This document shows positions 1 to 4,895 of a stretch of DNA of 6,649 nucleotides, in pieces. The position numbers were made by a program, and so were the translations under genes. The DNA is from JAUNKE01 sp041784625 (lineage in GTDB: Bacteria > Bacillota > Clostridia > Peptostreptococcales > Filifactoraceae): positions 1 through 6,649 of the forward strand of contig JBHBDS010000151.1 in assembly GCA_041784625.1 (NCBI GenBank), in the 5' to 3' direction. Positions within the stretch are counted from its first letter, which is position 1, and each line of letters starts with the position of its first letter. The notes below the pieces were generated by a model that was given only the letters and a program-made list of their open reading frames with translations, did not search any database and was not told the origin of the DNA.

Positions 1-102
1 ATATATTTATATATATTTGTTTACAAAAATATTTCGTATTTCGAATGATAATTTTTATGAATGAGATATCCTTTTTGTTTTGAACAAAATGGTGCGTTTC
101 GA

Positions 103-157
103 TTGAGTCTAGCGCAATAGGGTATAATAGGGTATGATGAGTGAACAAATAGACTCA
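103..157 (+). promoter_or_regulatory. Putative promoter region of the SGNH hydrolase gene with flanking 8-bp inverted repeat
   Basis: A perfect -10 hexamer TATAAT lies at 123-128 and a second -10-like TATGAT at 133-138. The nearest -35-like element, TTGAGT at 103-108, is only 14 nt from the first -10 and 24 nt from the second, so the -35 assignment is weak. The block is bracketed by a perfect inverted repeat, TGAGTCTA (104-111) and TAGACTCA (150-157), with 38 nt between the arms. The left arm overlaps the -35-like element and the right arm would lie in the leader RNA, so an operator or a leader stem are both possible. Upstream, 73-89 holds a small AT-rich palindrome (7-bp arms, 3-nt loop). 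The rest of 1-102 is AT-rich with no gene visible. Confidence 0.4.
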
Positions 158-181
158 GGAGAATTTGAAAGGGAAAAATAG

Positions 182-832
182 ATGAAAAAACATATTTTGT
201 GTTTTGGGGATTCCAACACGCATGGTTTTCGTGCGGAGGATTTGGGGCGTTTTTCGGAGGAAGAACGCTGGACCCATCTTTTGCAAAAAAAGCTCGGCGA
301 AGATTATTTGGTGATCGAAGAGGGATTGTCGGGTCGGACGACGAGTTTTGAAGATCCGTTGCAAGAAGGATTGTCGGGCGTATCGTACATTATGCCGTGC
401 CTGCTCACGCACAAGCCGATCTCGCTCCTTGTCGTGATGCTCGGGACAAATGATACCAAAGAACGATTCGGTGCGTCGCCAGCTTGCATTGCGCTGGGGC
501 TCAAGCGACTTTTGCAAAAAGCAATCAGCACCGACTGCTGGGAAAGCGAGCCAAATATATTGATCGTCACCCCAAAAAATATCGAAAAAGAATATGAAAA
601 TACCTTTGTCGCATCGACGATGGGCAAAGGCTGCGCAGAAAAATCGCAGCAATTGGCAAAAGAATACGAGACGATCGCCGAGTTGCTAGGCTGCCATTTT
701 ATGGATGCGAATGATTTTGTCACGGCATACAACAAGCTAGACTTTATGCATTTGACAGCGGAGGGACATCGTGAGCTTGCCGATGCACTGGAGAAGAAAA
801 TCCAAGAAATATTTGCTCGAGAAAGCAAATAA
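182..832 (+). CDS. SGNH/GDSL-family hydrolase (arylesterase / acyltransferase-like)
   Basis: A 216-residue cytosolic protein with no signal peptide. It carries the SGNH blocks in order: GDSN at residues 9-12 with nucleophile Ser11, the GLSGRTT segment around Gly48 (block II), GTND at 88-91 (block III, Asn90), and the DFMH segment with Asp187 and His190 (block V). Ser11-Asp187-His190 should form the catalytic triad. The opening ILCFGDSNTHG, the segment VIEEGLSGRTT and MLGTNDTK closely resemble, from memory, the Mycobacterium smegmatis acyltransferase/arylesterase MsAcT, so hydrolysis or transacylation of small esters is the best guess; the natural substrate is unknown. Length is normal for the family. 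The ATG is preceded by AAAGGG (168-173) with an 8-nt gap; a stronger-looking AGGAG at 157-161 is too far away. A terminator follows, so the gene is probably monocistronic. It uses mostly CGN codons for Arg, unlike ackA, where AGA dominates. Family call is firm, substrate open. Confidence 0.9.
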   Translation: MKKHILCFGDSNTHGFRAEDLGRFSEEERWTHLLQKKLGEDYLVIEEGLSGRTTSFEDPLQEGLSGVSYIMPCLLTHKPISLLVVMLGTNDTKERFGASPACIALGLKRLLQKAISTDCWESEPNILIVTPKNIEKEYENTFVASTMGKGCAEKSQQLAKEYETIAELLGCHFMDANDFVTAYNKLDFMHLTAEGHRELADALEKKIQEIFARESK

Positions 833-878
833 CAGAGGGATTTTTTGCAATATATTTCGATAAACCAAAATTTTTTTG

Positions 879-918
879 GCAGAACAAGCAGCGGATCAGC
901 ACGTTCTGCTGTTTTTTT
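879..918 (+). terminator. Rho-independent terminator after the SGNH hydrolase gene
   Basis: The arms GCAGAAC (879-885) and GTTCTGC (903-909) form a perfect 7-bp stem around a 17-nt loop, followed by TG and seven T residues (912-918). It lies 46 nt after the hydrolase stop codon and separates that gene from the lipoprotein gene. Confidence 0.8.
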
Positions 919-1175
919 GCGATGAATCTTTTACAGAAAAAATGTCAAAAGGAACTTGGCAAAAGTAAGTTCGTCAAAAATATTGTGCAAAAACATATGT
1001 AATGTCGCTGCACAATATTGAGTGTAACAATACTTGACTCAACTTTGTTATCGTCAATTTTCGAATAATACGGTGTGTTTCGAAATCTTTTGTTAGTTCT
1101 TTGAGACAATCTTTTGGGTTTTTCAAAAAAATATCGAGTTTTTTGTAAAAAATAATAGTAATTTTTTGCGCAGGG
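919..1175. other. AT-rich intergenic region with inverted and direct repeats, no gene seen
   Basis: No plausible gene lies between the hydrolase terminator and the lipoprotein promoter. The stretch holds a 6-bp hairpin (GAACTT 952-957 with AAGTTC 967-972), a perfect 11-bp inverted repeat (979-1019, listed separately), a 6-bp inverted repeat TAACAA/TTGTTA (1025-1030, 1045-1050), two copies of AATCTTTTG (1084-1092 and 1108-1116, 24 nt apart), and a T6-GT-A6 palindrome (1139-1152) just upstream of the next promoter that could act as an AT-rich UP-like element. A 26-codon frame starting at 922 has no ribosome binding site. The repeats suggest a regulatory region, but no known riboswitch or operator is recognised. 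Confidence 0.5.
979..1019. repeat. Perfect 11-bp inverted repeat upstream of the lipoprotein gene
   Basis: AATATTGTGCA (979-989) is exactly complementary to TGCACAATATT (1009-1019), with a 19-nt spacer that itself contains the palindrome ACATATGT (993-1000). There is no T-tract after it, so it is not a terminator. It lies about 165 nt upstream of the probable -10 of the lipoprotein gene. It could be a protein-binding site or part of an unrecognised small RNA. Confidence 0.7.
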
Positions 1176-1184
1176 TGATACAAT
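1176..1184 (+). promoter_or_regulatory. Putative extended -10 promoter of the lipoprotein gene
   Basis: TGATACAAT gives a TGn extension plus the -10 hexamer TACAAT (1179-1184). No convincing -35 lies 16-18 nt upstream; the region there is A/T-rich, including a T6-GT-A6 palindrome at 1139-1152. A start near 1190 would give a leader of about 40 nt to the ATG at 1232. Confidence 0.5.
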
Positions 1185-1231
1185 ATGCCGAGTTGTGAAA
1201 AACAACAAATATTATTTTAAGGAGAACTTTG

Positions 1232-2206
1232 ATGAAAAAACGTTTGGGAGCCTTGATGCTCGGAGCAATGGTGGCAGCAGTAATTTTTGCAGGATGTCAG
1301 AAAACTGCTGAGACATCAGAAACAGAAACAACAGAAACTGTGACAAGTGGTAATGTAATGCCAGAACTACTGGAGAGTGAGGATTTTGATGAGTATGCTG
1401 GAGCGGATGCTTACGCAGGTGCAGGAAACAATCCGAACTCCAAATTCTTTAAGGCGCCAGATTTCTACAACATGGTGTCGGATGATCAGCTAACGATTAT
1501 TCCGCAGTTCAAAACAATGCAGCAGACGACAGAATGGTCATGTGGAAATGCGATGGCGAGAATGGTATTGGAACATTTTAACATAGATAATTACAGCGAA
1601 ATGGATCTCGCAGTCATTATGGGTTCGCATTCCGACTGGGAAACAGAAGGCTCGTTGCCAGGCTCAGCGAACAACTTCCCAGAGTACGGAACGGATGTCG
1701 CACAGCTTCACAAATTTTTTGAAATGGAGCAAGGTGTGAAAATTCTTGAGTCAAGCTACATTGCTGACCCTACGCCGGTTCAACTCACTTCCGAAGCAGA
1801 TGGCGTGGCTGAGAACGATCTTGGCAACATCAAACCGACATTCCTTGGCGTGAGTCTTTATTCTTCCGAGAACAAAGCGGATACAGAGGCTTGGGTTGAG
1901 GATGCAAAGGATTCGTATTTTGTAAAATGGTTGACAGGACATCTCAATGCGGGACGCCCAATCATGGTTGAGTGGGTTGACTGGGATGGACACTGGCAGG
2001 CAATCATCGGCTACGATAATAACGGAACGCCAAGCATTGGGGATGACGTGCTCATCTTTGCTGATCCATACGACACATCCGACCACTGGCAAGATGGATA
2101 TTATTTCTATCCGCTTGAGCGATGGTTCTATATGTGGCATGACCGCAAAGTGGCAGCGAAACCATATCAGCTACAACCATATATTATTGTAGACAAAGCA
2201 AATTAG
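1232..2206 (+). CDS. Lipoprotein with C39-like (papain-fold) cysteine peptidase domain
   Basis: A 324-residue secreted lipoprotein. Residues 1-21 are a lipoprotein signal peptide (KKR start, hydrophobic core, lipobox FAGC), with Cys22 the expected lipidated residue. Residues 23-75 are a Thr/Glu- then Ala/Gly-rich linker. From about residue 85 the protein resembles the peptidase_C39-like family: QTTEWSC contains oxyanion Gln98 and nucleophile Cys104 in a WSCGNA motif, the GHW segment supplies His254, and the FADP segment supplies Asp278. The Gln-to-Cys spacing of six residues is typical of papain-fold enzymes. It probably acts at the outer face of the membrane as a peptidase or amidase; the substrate is unknown. 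There is no ABC transporter here, so it is not a bacteriocin-exporter C39 domain. The ATG at 1232 is chosen over the TTG at 1229 because AAGGAG (1219-1224) sits 7 nt before it. The stop is TAG followed directly by TAA. The gene has its own promoter and terminator. Confidence 0.82.
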   Translation: MKKRLGALMLGAMVAAVIFAGCQKTAETSETETTETVTSGNVMPELLESEDFDEYAGADAYAGAGNNPNSKFFKAPDFYNMVSDDQLTIIPQFKTMQQTTEWSCGNAMARMVLEHFNIDNYSEMDLAVIMGSHSDWETEGSLPGSANNFPEYGTDVAQLHKFFEMEQGVKILESSYIADPTPVQLTSEADGVAENDLGNIKPTFLGVSLYSSENKADTEAWVEDAKDSYFVKWLTGHLNAGRPIMVEWVDWDGHWQAIIGYDNNGTPSIGDDVLIFADPYDTSDHWQDGYYFYPLERWFYMWHDRKVAAKPYQLQPYIIVDKAN

Positions 2207-2237
2207 TAAATATTTTTTTACAATAAATAGCGGAGTA

Positions 2238-2335
2238 TCAATTGGGAAAAATTGAATGCGAAAAATTTTTCCGATGAGAATCATCAATTTGTTTCAAAAA
2301 AAATCTAGGCCGAGGGAAACTTCGGCTGTGGTAGA
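2238..2335. other. Cluster of hairpins in the lipoprotein-traX intergenic region
   Basis: Three structures precede the main terminator. TCAATT (2238-2243) pairs with AATTGA (2250-2255). A 12-nt perfect palindrome GAAAAATTTTTC lies at 2260-2271. A 7-bp stem at 2309-2326 closes a GAAA tetraloop, with one G-U pair, and outer TCTA/TAGA arms at 2304-2307 and 2332-2335. Read on the - strand, the last hairpin is followed closely by eight T residues (complement of 2296-2303), which resembles a terminator facing the lipoprotein gene, although no - strand gene is visible. The GAAA-capped stem looks like RNA rather than an operator. Confidence 0.5.
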
Positions 2336-2343
2336 CGAAAAAT

Positions 2344-2390
2344 ATGGTGTTGCTGAATGAGATTTTCTCGTTTGGCAGCACCATCTTTTT
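2344..2390 (+). terminator. Rho-independent terminator with 18-bp stem, after the lipoprotein gene
   Basis: Positions 2344-2361 pair continuously with 2367-2384 to give 18 bp, four of them G-U (2350-2378, 2354-2374, 2355-2373, 2358-2370), around an ATTTT loop. C and five T residues (2385-2390) follow. The G-U pairs are compatible with the + strand RNA only, so this is a + strand transcript structure. It lies about 140 nt past the lipoprotein stop and before traX. Confidence 0.82.
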
Positions 2391-2402
2391 GCGCAGCTTG
2401 GC

Positions 2403-2429
2403 TTGGCGATGGACATCTTTGGGTATACA
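2403..2429 (+). promoter_or_regulatory. Weak candidate promoter for the traX-like gene
   Basis: TTGGCG (2403-2408) and TATACA (2424-2429) are separated by 15 nt, shorter than ideal. A promoter must lie near here because the 18-bp terminator ends at 2390 and the gene starts at 2463, but this pair is only the best of poor candidates. Confidence 0.3.
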
Positions 2430-2462
2430 AGAGAAAAATTTGGAATAATCAAGGAGATTTCT

Positions 2463-3212
2463 ATGAATGACAGGGCGGCGAATTCTCGCTACACGGCAAA
2501 CTACATTAAGATGATCGCCATTATTGCGATGACGATGGATCATTTGGCGTGGCTTTTGTTTCCAGGATTTTCGGTGGGAGTTGTTCCGATGGGGATGCAC
2601 ATCATCGGGCGATTGACGGCTCCGCTGATGTGGTTTTTTGTTGCGGAGGGATTTCATTACACATCGAACAAGTGGAATTATTTCAGGCGATTGTTTGTGC
2701 TTGCGATTGTGTCTCATTTTGCGTATTGCTTTGCGTTTGGACTTTCATACATTCCTTTTCAGCATGGATTTTTTAATCAAACCAGCGTTGCGTGGACGCT
2801 CGCATGCAGTGTGTTGCTCTTGATGATTCTGGATTCGGAGCAAAAGCCAGTGGTAAAAGTTCTTGGAATTATTGCGGTCTGCGCTATTACTTTTCCAGCG
2901 GATTGGTCATCGGTGGCGGCGGTGAGCATCATGTATTTTTATACGAATCGGGGCGATTTCAAAAAGCAAGCGATGTGGCTGACGATTTGGATTGCTTCCT
3001 ATGTGCTCGTATACTTTTTTGCGATTGACAAACTGTATGCGATCATTCAGTTTGCAACGCTCAATTCGCTTTTCTTTATCAAAAGATATAATGGACAACG
3101 TGGCGAAAATAAATGGATCGGCAAATTTTTTTATTACTATTATCCGCTGCATATGATTGCTATGGGGATTGCGAGATTGCTTCTGTACGGAAACCAAAAT
3201 TTGCTATTTTAA
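2463..3212 (+). CDS. TraX-family polytopic membrane protein
   Basis: A 249-residue hydrophobic protein with about eight or nine predicted membrane segments (roughly residues 15-34, 44-64, 76-98, 107-123, 132-145, 150-161, 171-187, 190-206, 222-241). Family landmarks are the first-helix TMDH segment (Asp26-His27), GR at 49-50, the FVAEGF segment ending the second helix (59-64), and a YPLH motif in the last helix (227-230). TraX of the F plasmid acetylates the pilin N-terminus. Chromosomal homologues such as this one are widespread in Bacillota and their substrates are largely unknown, so an acyltransferase role in the membrane is family-based inference. The ATG at 2463 is chosen because AAGGAG (2451-2456) sits 6 nt before it; an in-frame TTG at 2403 would add 20 non-hydrophobic residues without a good ribosome binding site. 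It is flanked by terminators on both sides, so it is a single-gene unit. No conjugation genes are near. Confidence 0.85.
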   Translation: MNDRAANSRYTANYIKMIAIIAMTMDHLAWLLFPGFSVGVVPMGMHIIGRLTAPLMWFFVAEGFHYTSNKWNYFRRLFVLAIVSHFAYCFAFGLSYIPFQHGFFNQTSVAWTLACSVLLLMILDSEQKPVVKVLGIIAVCAITFPADWSSVAAVSIMYFYTNRGDFKKQAMWLTIWIASYVLVYFFAIDKLYAIIQFATLNSLFFIKRYNGQRGENKWIGKFFYYYYPLHMIAMGIARLLLYGNQNLLF

Positions 3213-3230
3213 TTGCATAAGAGAAGAATG

Positions 3231-3265
3231 GAGCTTGACTTTTGAACAAAGGTCGGGCTCTTTTT
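3231..3265 (+). terminator. Rho-independent terminator after the traX-like gene
   Basis: GAGCTTGAC (3231-3239) pairs with GTCGGGCTC (3252-3260) over 9 bp, including two G-U pairs, and is followed by five T residues (3261-3265). It starts 18 nt after the stop codon. Confidence 0.85.
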
Positions 3266-3408
3266 GAAGCGGAAATTACTTTTGCAAAAAATACGTCTCG
3301 GACTAAACGCTTCTTTTCTTTGGAACTAGAATTTACTTTGGGAATTTGTTTTGAGAATTTACACGAAAAAATTTTTCGAAAAAAATCTTTGTGAACCTAT
3401 AAAAATTC
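3266..3408. other. AT-rich spacer with short repeats, no gene seen
   Basis: Between the traX terminator and the selC promoter there is no coding signal. AGAATTTAC occurs twice (3328-3336 and 3354-3362, 26 nt apart), and a 15-nt palindrome of the form CGAAAAA-A-TTTTTCG lies at 3364-3378, about 30 nt upstream of the selC -35. GAAGCG (3266-3271) and CGCTTC (3308-3313) are complementary but 36 nt apart. The A/T runs just upstream of the -35 could act as an UP-type element; nothing else is recognised. Confidence 0.4.
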
Positions 3409-3437
3409 TTGATATATATTTTTGGGCGTGTTAAAAT
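3409..3437 (+). promoter_or_regulatory. Sigma-A-type extended -10 promoter of selC (and probably ackA)
   Basis: TTGATA (3409-3414) and TAAAAT (3432-3437) are 17 nt apart, and TGT immediately before the -10 (3429-3431) provides a TGn extension. Transcription would start about 3444-3445, only a few bases before the tRNA 5' end at 3448. No other promoter is visible between here and the ackA start codon, so it probably also serves ackA. Confidence 0.8.
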
Positions 3438-3447
3438 GTATAAGATT

Positions 3448-3544
3448 GGGAGTAGATGGGTGCTGGTGTGCCCGCCAGTCTTCAAAACTGGTTCGAGGGG
3501 TTAGTAGCTTCTTGGGTGGGTTCGATTCCCACATATTCCCGCCA
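3448..3544 (+). tRNA. selC: tRNA-Sec (selenocysteine, anticodon UCA)
   Basis: A 97-nt tRNA that reads UGA as selenocysteine; it is charged with serine, converted by SelA and delivered by SelB. The acceptor arm pairs 3448-3455 with 3533-3540 (bacterial selC normally has 8 bp); here pairs 1-7 form, including one G-U, and the eighth is a G-A mismatch. The D arm has the diagnostic 6-bp stem (3458-3463 with 3468-3473) and a 4-nt TGGT loop. The anticodon stem CCAGT/ACTGG (3475-3479, 3487-3491) encloses CTTCAAA with anticodon TCA at 3482-3484. The long variable arm pairs 3494-3500 with 3508-3514. The T stem is GTGGG/CCCAC with loop TTCGATT (3521-3527). Discriminator G and an encoded CCA (3542-3544) end the gene, followed by seven T residues. 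selA, selB and selD are not in this window. Together the D arm, variable arm and anticodon leave little doubt. Confidence 0.96.
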
Positions 3545-3592
3545 TTTTTTTGTACCAAATCGCTTTTTGCGAAAAATATATGGGAGGTATTG

Positions 3593-4786
3593 ATGAAAGT
3601 ATTAGTTATTAACTGCGGAAGTTCTTCGCTAAAGTATCAGCTAATCAACATGGAGAACGAATCGGTATTGGCGATCGGATTGGTTGAGCGAATTGGAATC
3701 GAGGGTTCTGTACTTAAGCATGAAATTGCTGGAATGGATAAGGTTGTTATCGAAACACCGATGCCAGATCACAAAATTGCACTGGAAAATGTAATGGCTG
3801 CGCTCACAAGTGCAGAGCATGGTGCGATCAAAAATATGGATGAGATTTCGGCAGTGGGTCATCGTGTGGTTCATGCGGGAGAAAAATTTGCGCAATCCGT
3901 TGTGATCAACGCAGACGTGATCAAAGCGCTTGAAGAAACAATCGAGCTTGCACCGCTTCACAACCCACCAAATCTTGTGGGAATCCAAGCTTGCCAAGAA
4001 ATTCTTCCAAATGTTCCAATGGTTGCTGTATTTGATACGGCTTTCCATCAAACAATGCCAGCTTCTTCTTACATCTATGCGCTTCCATATGAGTATTACA
4101 CCGAGTTTGGCGTGAGAAGATATGGATTCCACGGAACAAGCCACAAATATGTGAGCCAAAGAGCTGCTGAGCTTCTTGGAAAAGATATTAAAGATCTAAA
4201 AATTATCACTTGCCATCTTGGAAACGGTGCGTCAGTTGCAGCGATTGAAAATGGAAAAGTAGTGGATACATCGATGGGATTCACACCACTTGAAGGACTT
4301 ATCATGGGAACAAGAAGTGGCGACATGGACCCAGCGATCGTCACCTTCCTCATGGGCAAACTAAACCTTACTGCTGCTCAAGTGAACGATGTTCTCAACA
4401 AAAAATCGGGCGTGCTCGGAATTTCTGGCGTGAGCTCAGACTTTAGAGATATCGAAAAAGCGGCGGAGCAAGGCAATGATCGTGCAAAACTTGCGCTTGA
4501 CACTTACTACAAACGTGTTAAAAAATACATCGGCGCTTACATGGCAGAAATGGGCGGCGTAGATGCGATCGTATTTACAGCGGGTCTTGGCGAAAACTCG
4601 ATTGATGCAAGAAAAGAAATCTGTAGCAATCTTCAAGGACTTGGCATCGAAATCGATGATGCAAGAAACAATGTAAGAGGAAAAGATACGCTTGTGTCGA
4701 CAGACAATTCGAAAGTTGCAGTATTCTGCATTCCAACAAACGAAGAGCTTGTTATCGCAAGAGACACTAAAGAACTCGTAGGATAA
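3593..4786 (+). CDS. ackA: Acetate kinase
   Basis: A 397-residue cytosolic enzyme that interconverts acetyl phosphate + ADP and acetate + ATP, the substrate-level phosphorylation step of acetogenic fermentation. All known active-site positions are present at the same numbers as in the well-studied Methanosarcina enzyme: Asn7 in VINCGSSS, Arg91 in GHRVVHAGE, Asp148 in VFDTAFH, His180 in GFHGTSH, Arg241 in GTRSGDMD and Glu384 in PTNEE. The VVHAGE segment has Ala95 where Gly is usual. Full length for the family. The ATG at 3593 follows GGGAGG (3582-3587) by 5 nt. The reading frame stays open back to 3422 through the tRNA gene, so an automatic start could be placed 57 codons too early; that extension is spurious. 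No pta lies directly upstream, unlike the usual pta-ackA pair. Many Arg codons are AGA and Gly often GGA, consistent with high expression. Co-transcription with selC is likely. Confidence 0.97.
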   Translation: MKVLVINCGSSSLKYQLINMENESVLAIGLVERIGIEGSVLKHEIAGMDKVVIETPMPDHKIALENVMAALTSAEHGAIKNMDEISAVGHRVVHAGEKFAQSVVINADVIKALEETIELAPLHNPPNLVGIQACQEILPNVPMVAVFDTAFHQTMPASSYIYALPYEYYTEFGVRRYGFHGTSHKYVSQRAAELLGKDIKDLKIITCHLGNGASVAAIENGKVVDTSMGFTPLEGLIMGTRSGDMDPAIVTFLMGKLNLTAAQVNDVLNKKSGVLGISGVSSDFRDIEKAAEQGNDRAKLALDTYYKRVKKYIGAYMAEMGGVDAIVFTAGLGENSIDARKEICSNLQGLGIEIDDARNNVRGKDTLVSTDNSKVAVFCIPTNEELVIARDTKELVG

Positions 4787-4803
4787 TTTTTGAAAATAAA
4801 ATC

Positions 4804-4840
4804 GGACGCTGCCTTGCATAAAAGTGTAAGGCAGTTGTCC
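4804..4840 (+). terminator. Hairpin after ackA, possible weak terminator abutting the next promoter
   Basis: CTGCCTTGCA (4809-4818) pairs with TGTAAGGCAG (4825-4834) over 10 bp with one G-U and a 6-nt loop. Outer arms GGAC (4804-4807) and GTCC (4837-4840) can extend it past a small internal loop. No T-tract follows on the + strand; the next base starts the -35 of the DUF177 promoter. On the - strand it is followed by a T-rich run (complement of about 4788-4802), but no gene converges from the right. It may end ackA transcripts weakly or protect their 3' ends. Confidence 0.55.
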
Positions 4841-4869
4841 TTGACAAAGTGAGTCTGATTCTGTATAAT
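4841..4869 (+). promoter_or_regulatory. Perfect-consensus sigma-A promoter of the DUF177-rpmF unit
   Basis: TTGACA (4841-4846) and TATAAT (4864-4869) match consensus at all 12 positions with an ideal 17-nt spacer. Initiation near 4876 leaves a leader of about 20 nt before the ATG at 4896, just enough for the AGGGGTG ribosome binding site. Confidence 0.92.
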
Positions 4870-4895
4870 ATTGTTGTTAATTTAGGGGTGAAAGA

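Noticed and set aside
304..828. 174-codon open frame antisense to the SGNH hydrolase gene (also 155-652)
   Set aside because: Fully opposite a gene with complete catalytic motifs; composition looks like a reverse-frame shadow and no ribosome binding site or promoter supports it.
922..1002. 26-codon Lys-rich open frame on the + strand
   Set aside because: No ribosome binding site upstream, follows directly on the terminator T-tract, overlaps two inverted repeats, and has no recognisable features.
1025..1050. Rex-type operator (TTGTTA/TAACAA half-sites)
   Set aside because: The half-sites are in inverted order with a 14-nt gap, which does not match the compact Rex palindrome.
1034..1069. TTGACT at 1034-1039 as a -35 element
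   Set aside because: The only -10-like hexamer downstream (AATAAT, 1064-1069) is 24 nt away, too far for a sigma-A promoter.
945..1208. 87-codon open frame on the - strand in the intergenic region
   Set aside because: Encoded by AT-rich repeat DNA with no ribosome binding site, no domain and no associated promoter.
1229..1231. TTG as start of the lipoprotein
   Set aside because: The adjacent ATG at 1232 has better spacing to AAGGAG and is the stronger start codon.
2403..2462. Upstream TTG start adding 20 residues to the TraX-like protein
   Set aside because: No good Shine-Dalgarno there, whereas AAGGAG lies 6 nt before the ATG at 2463 and the extra residues do not resemble the family N-terminus.
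3266..3313. GAAGCG/CGCTTC as a second traX terminator
   Set aside because: Six-base arms separated by 36 nt, and the strong terminator at 3231-3265 already explains the 3' end.
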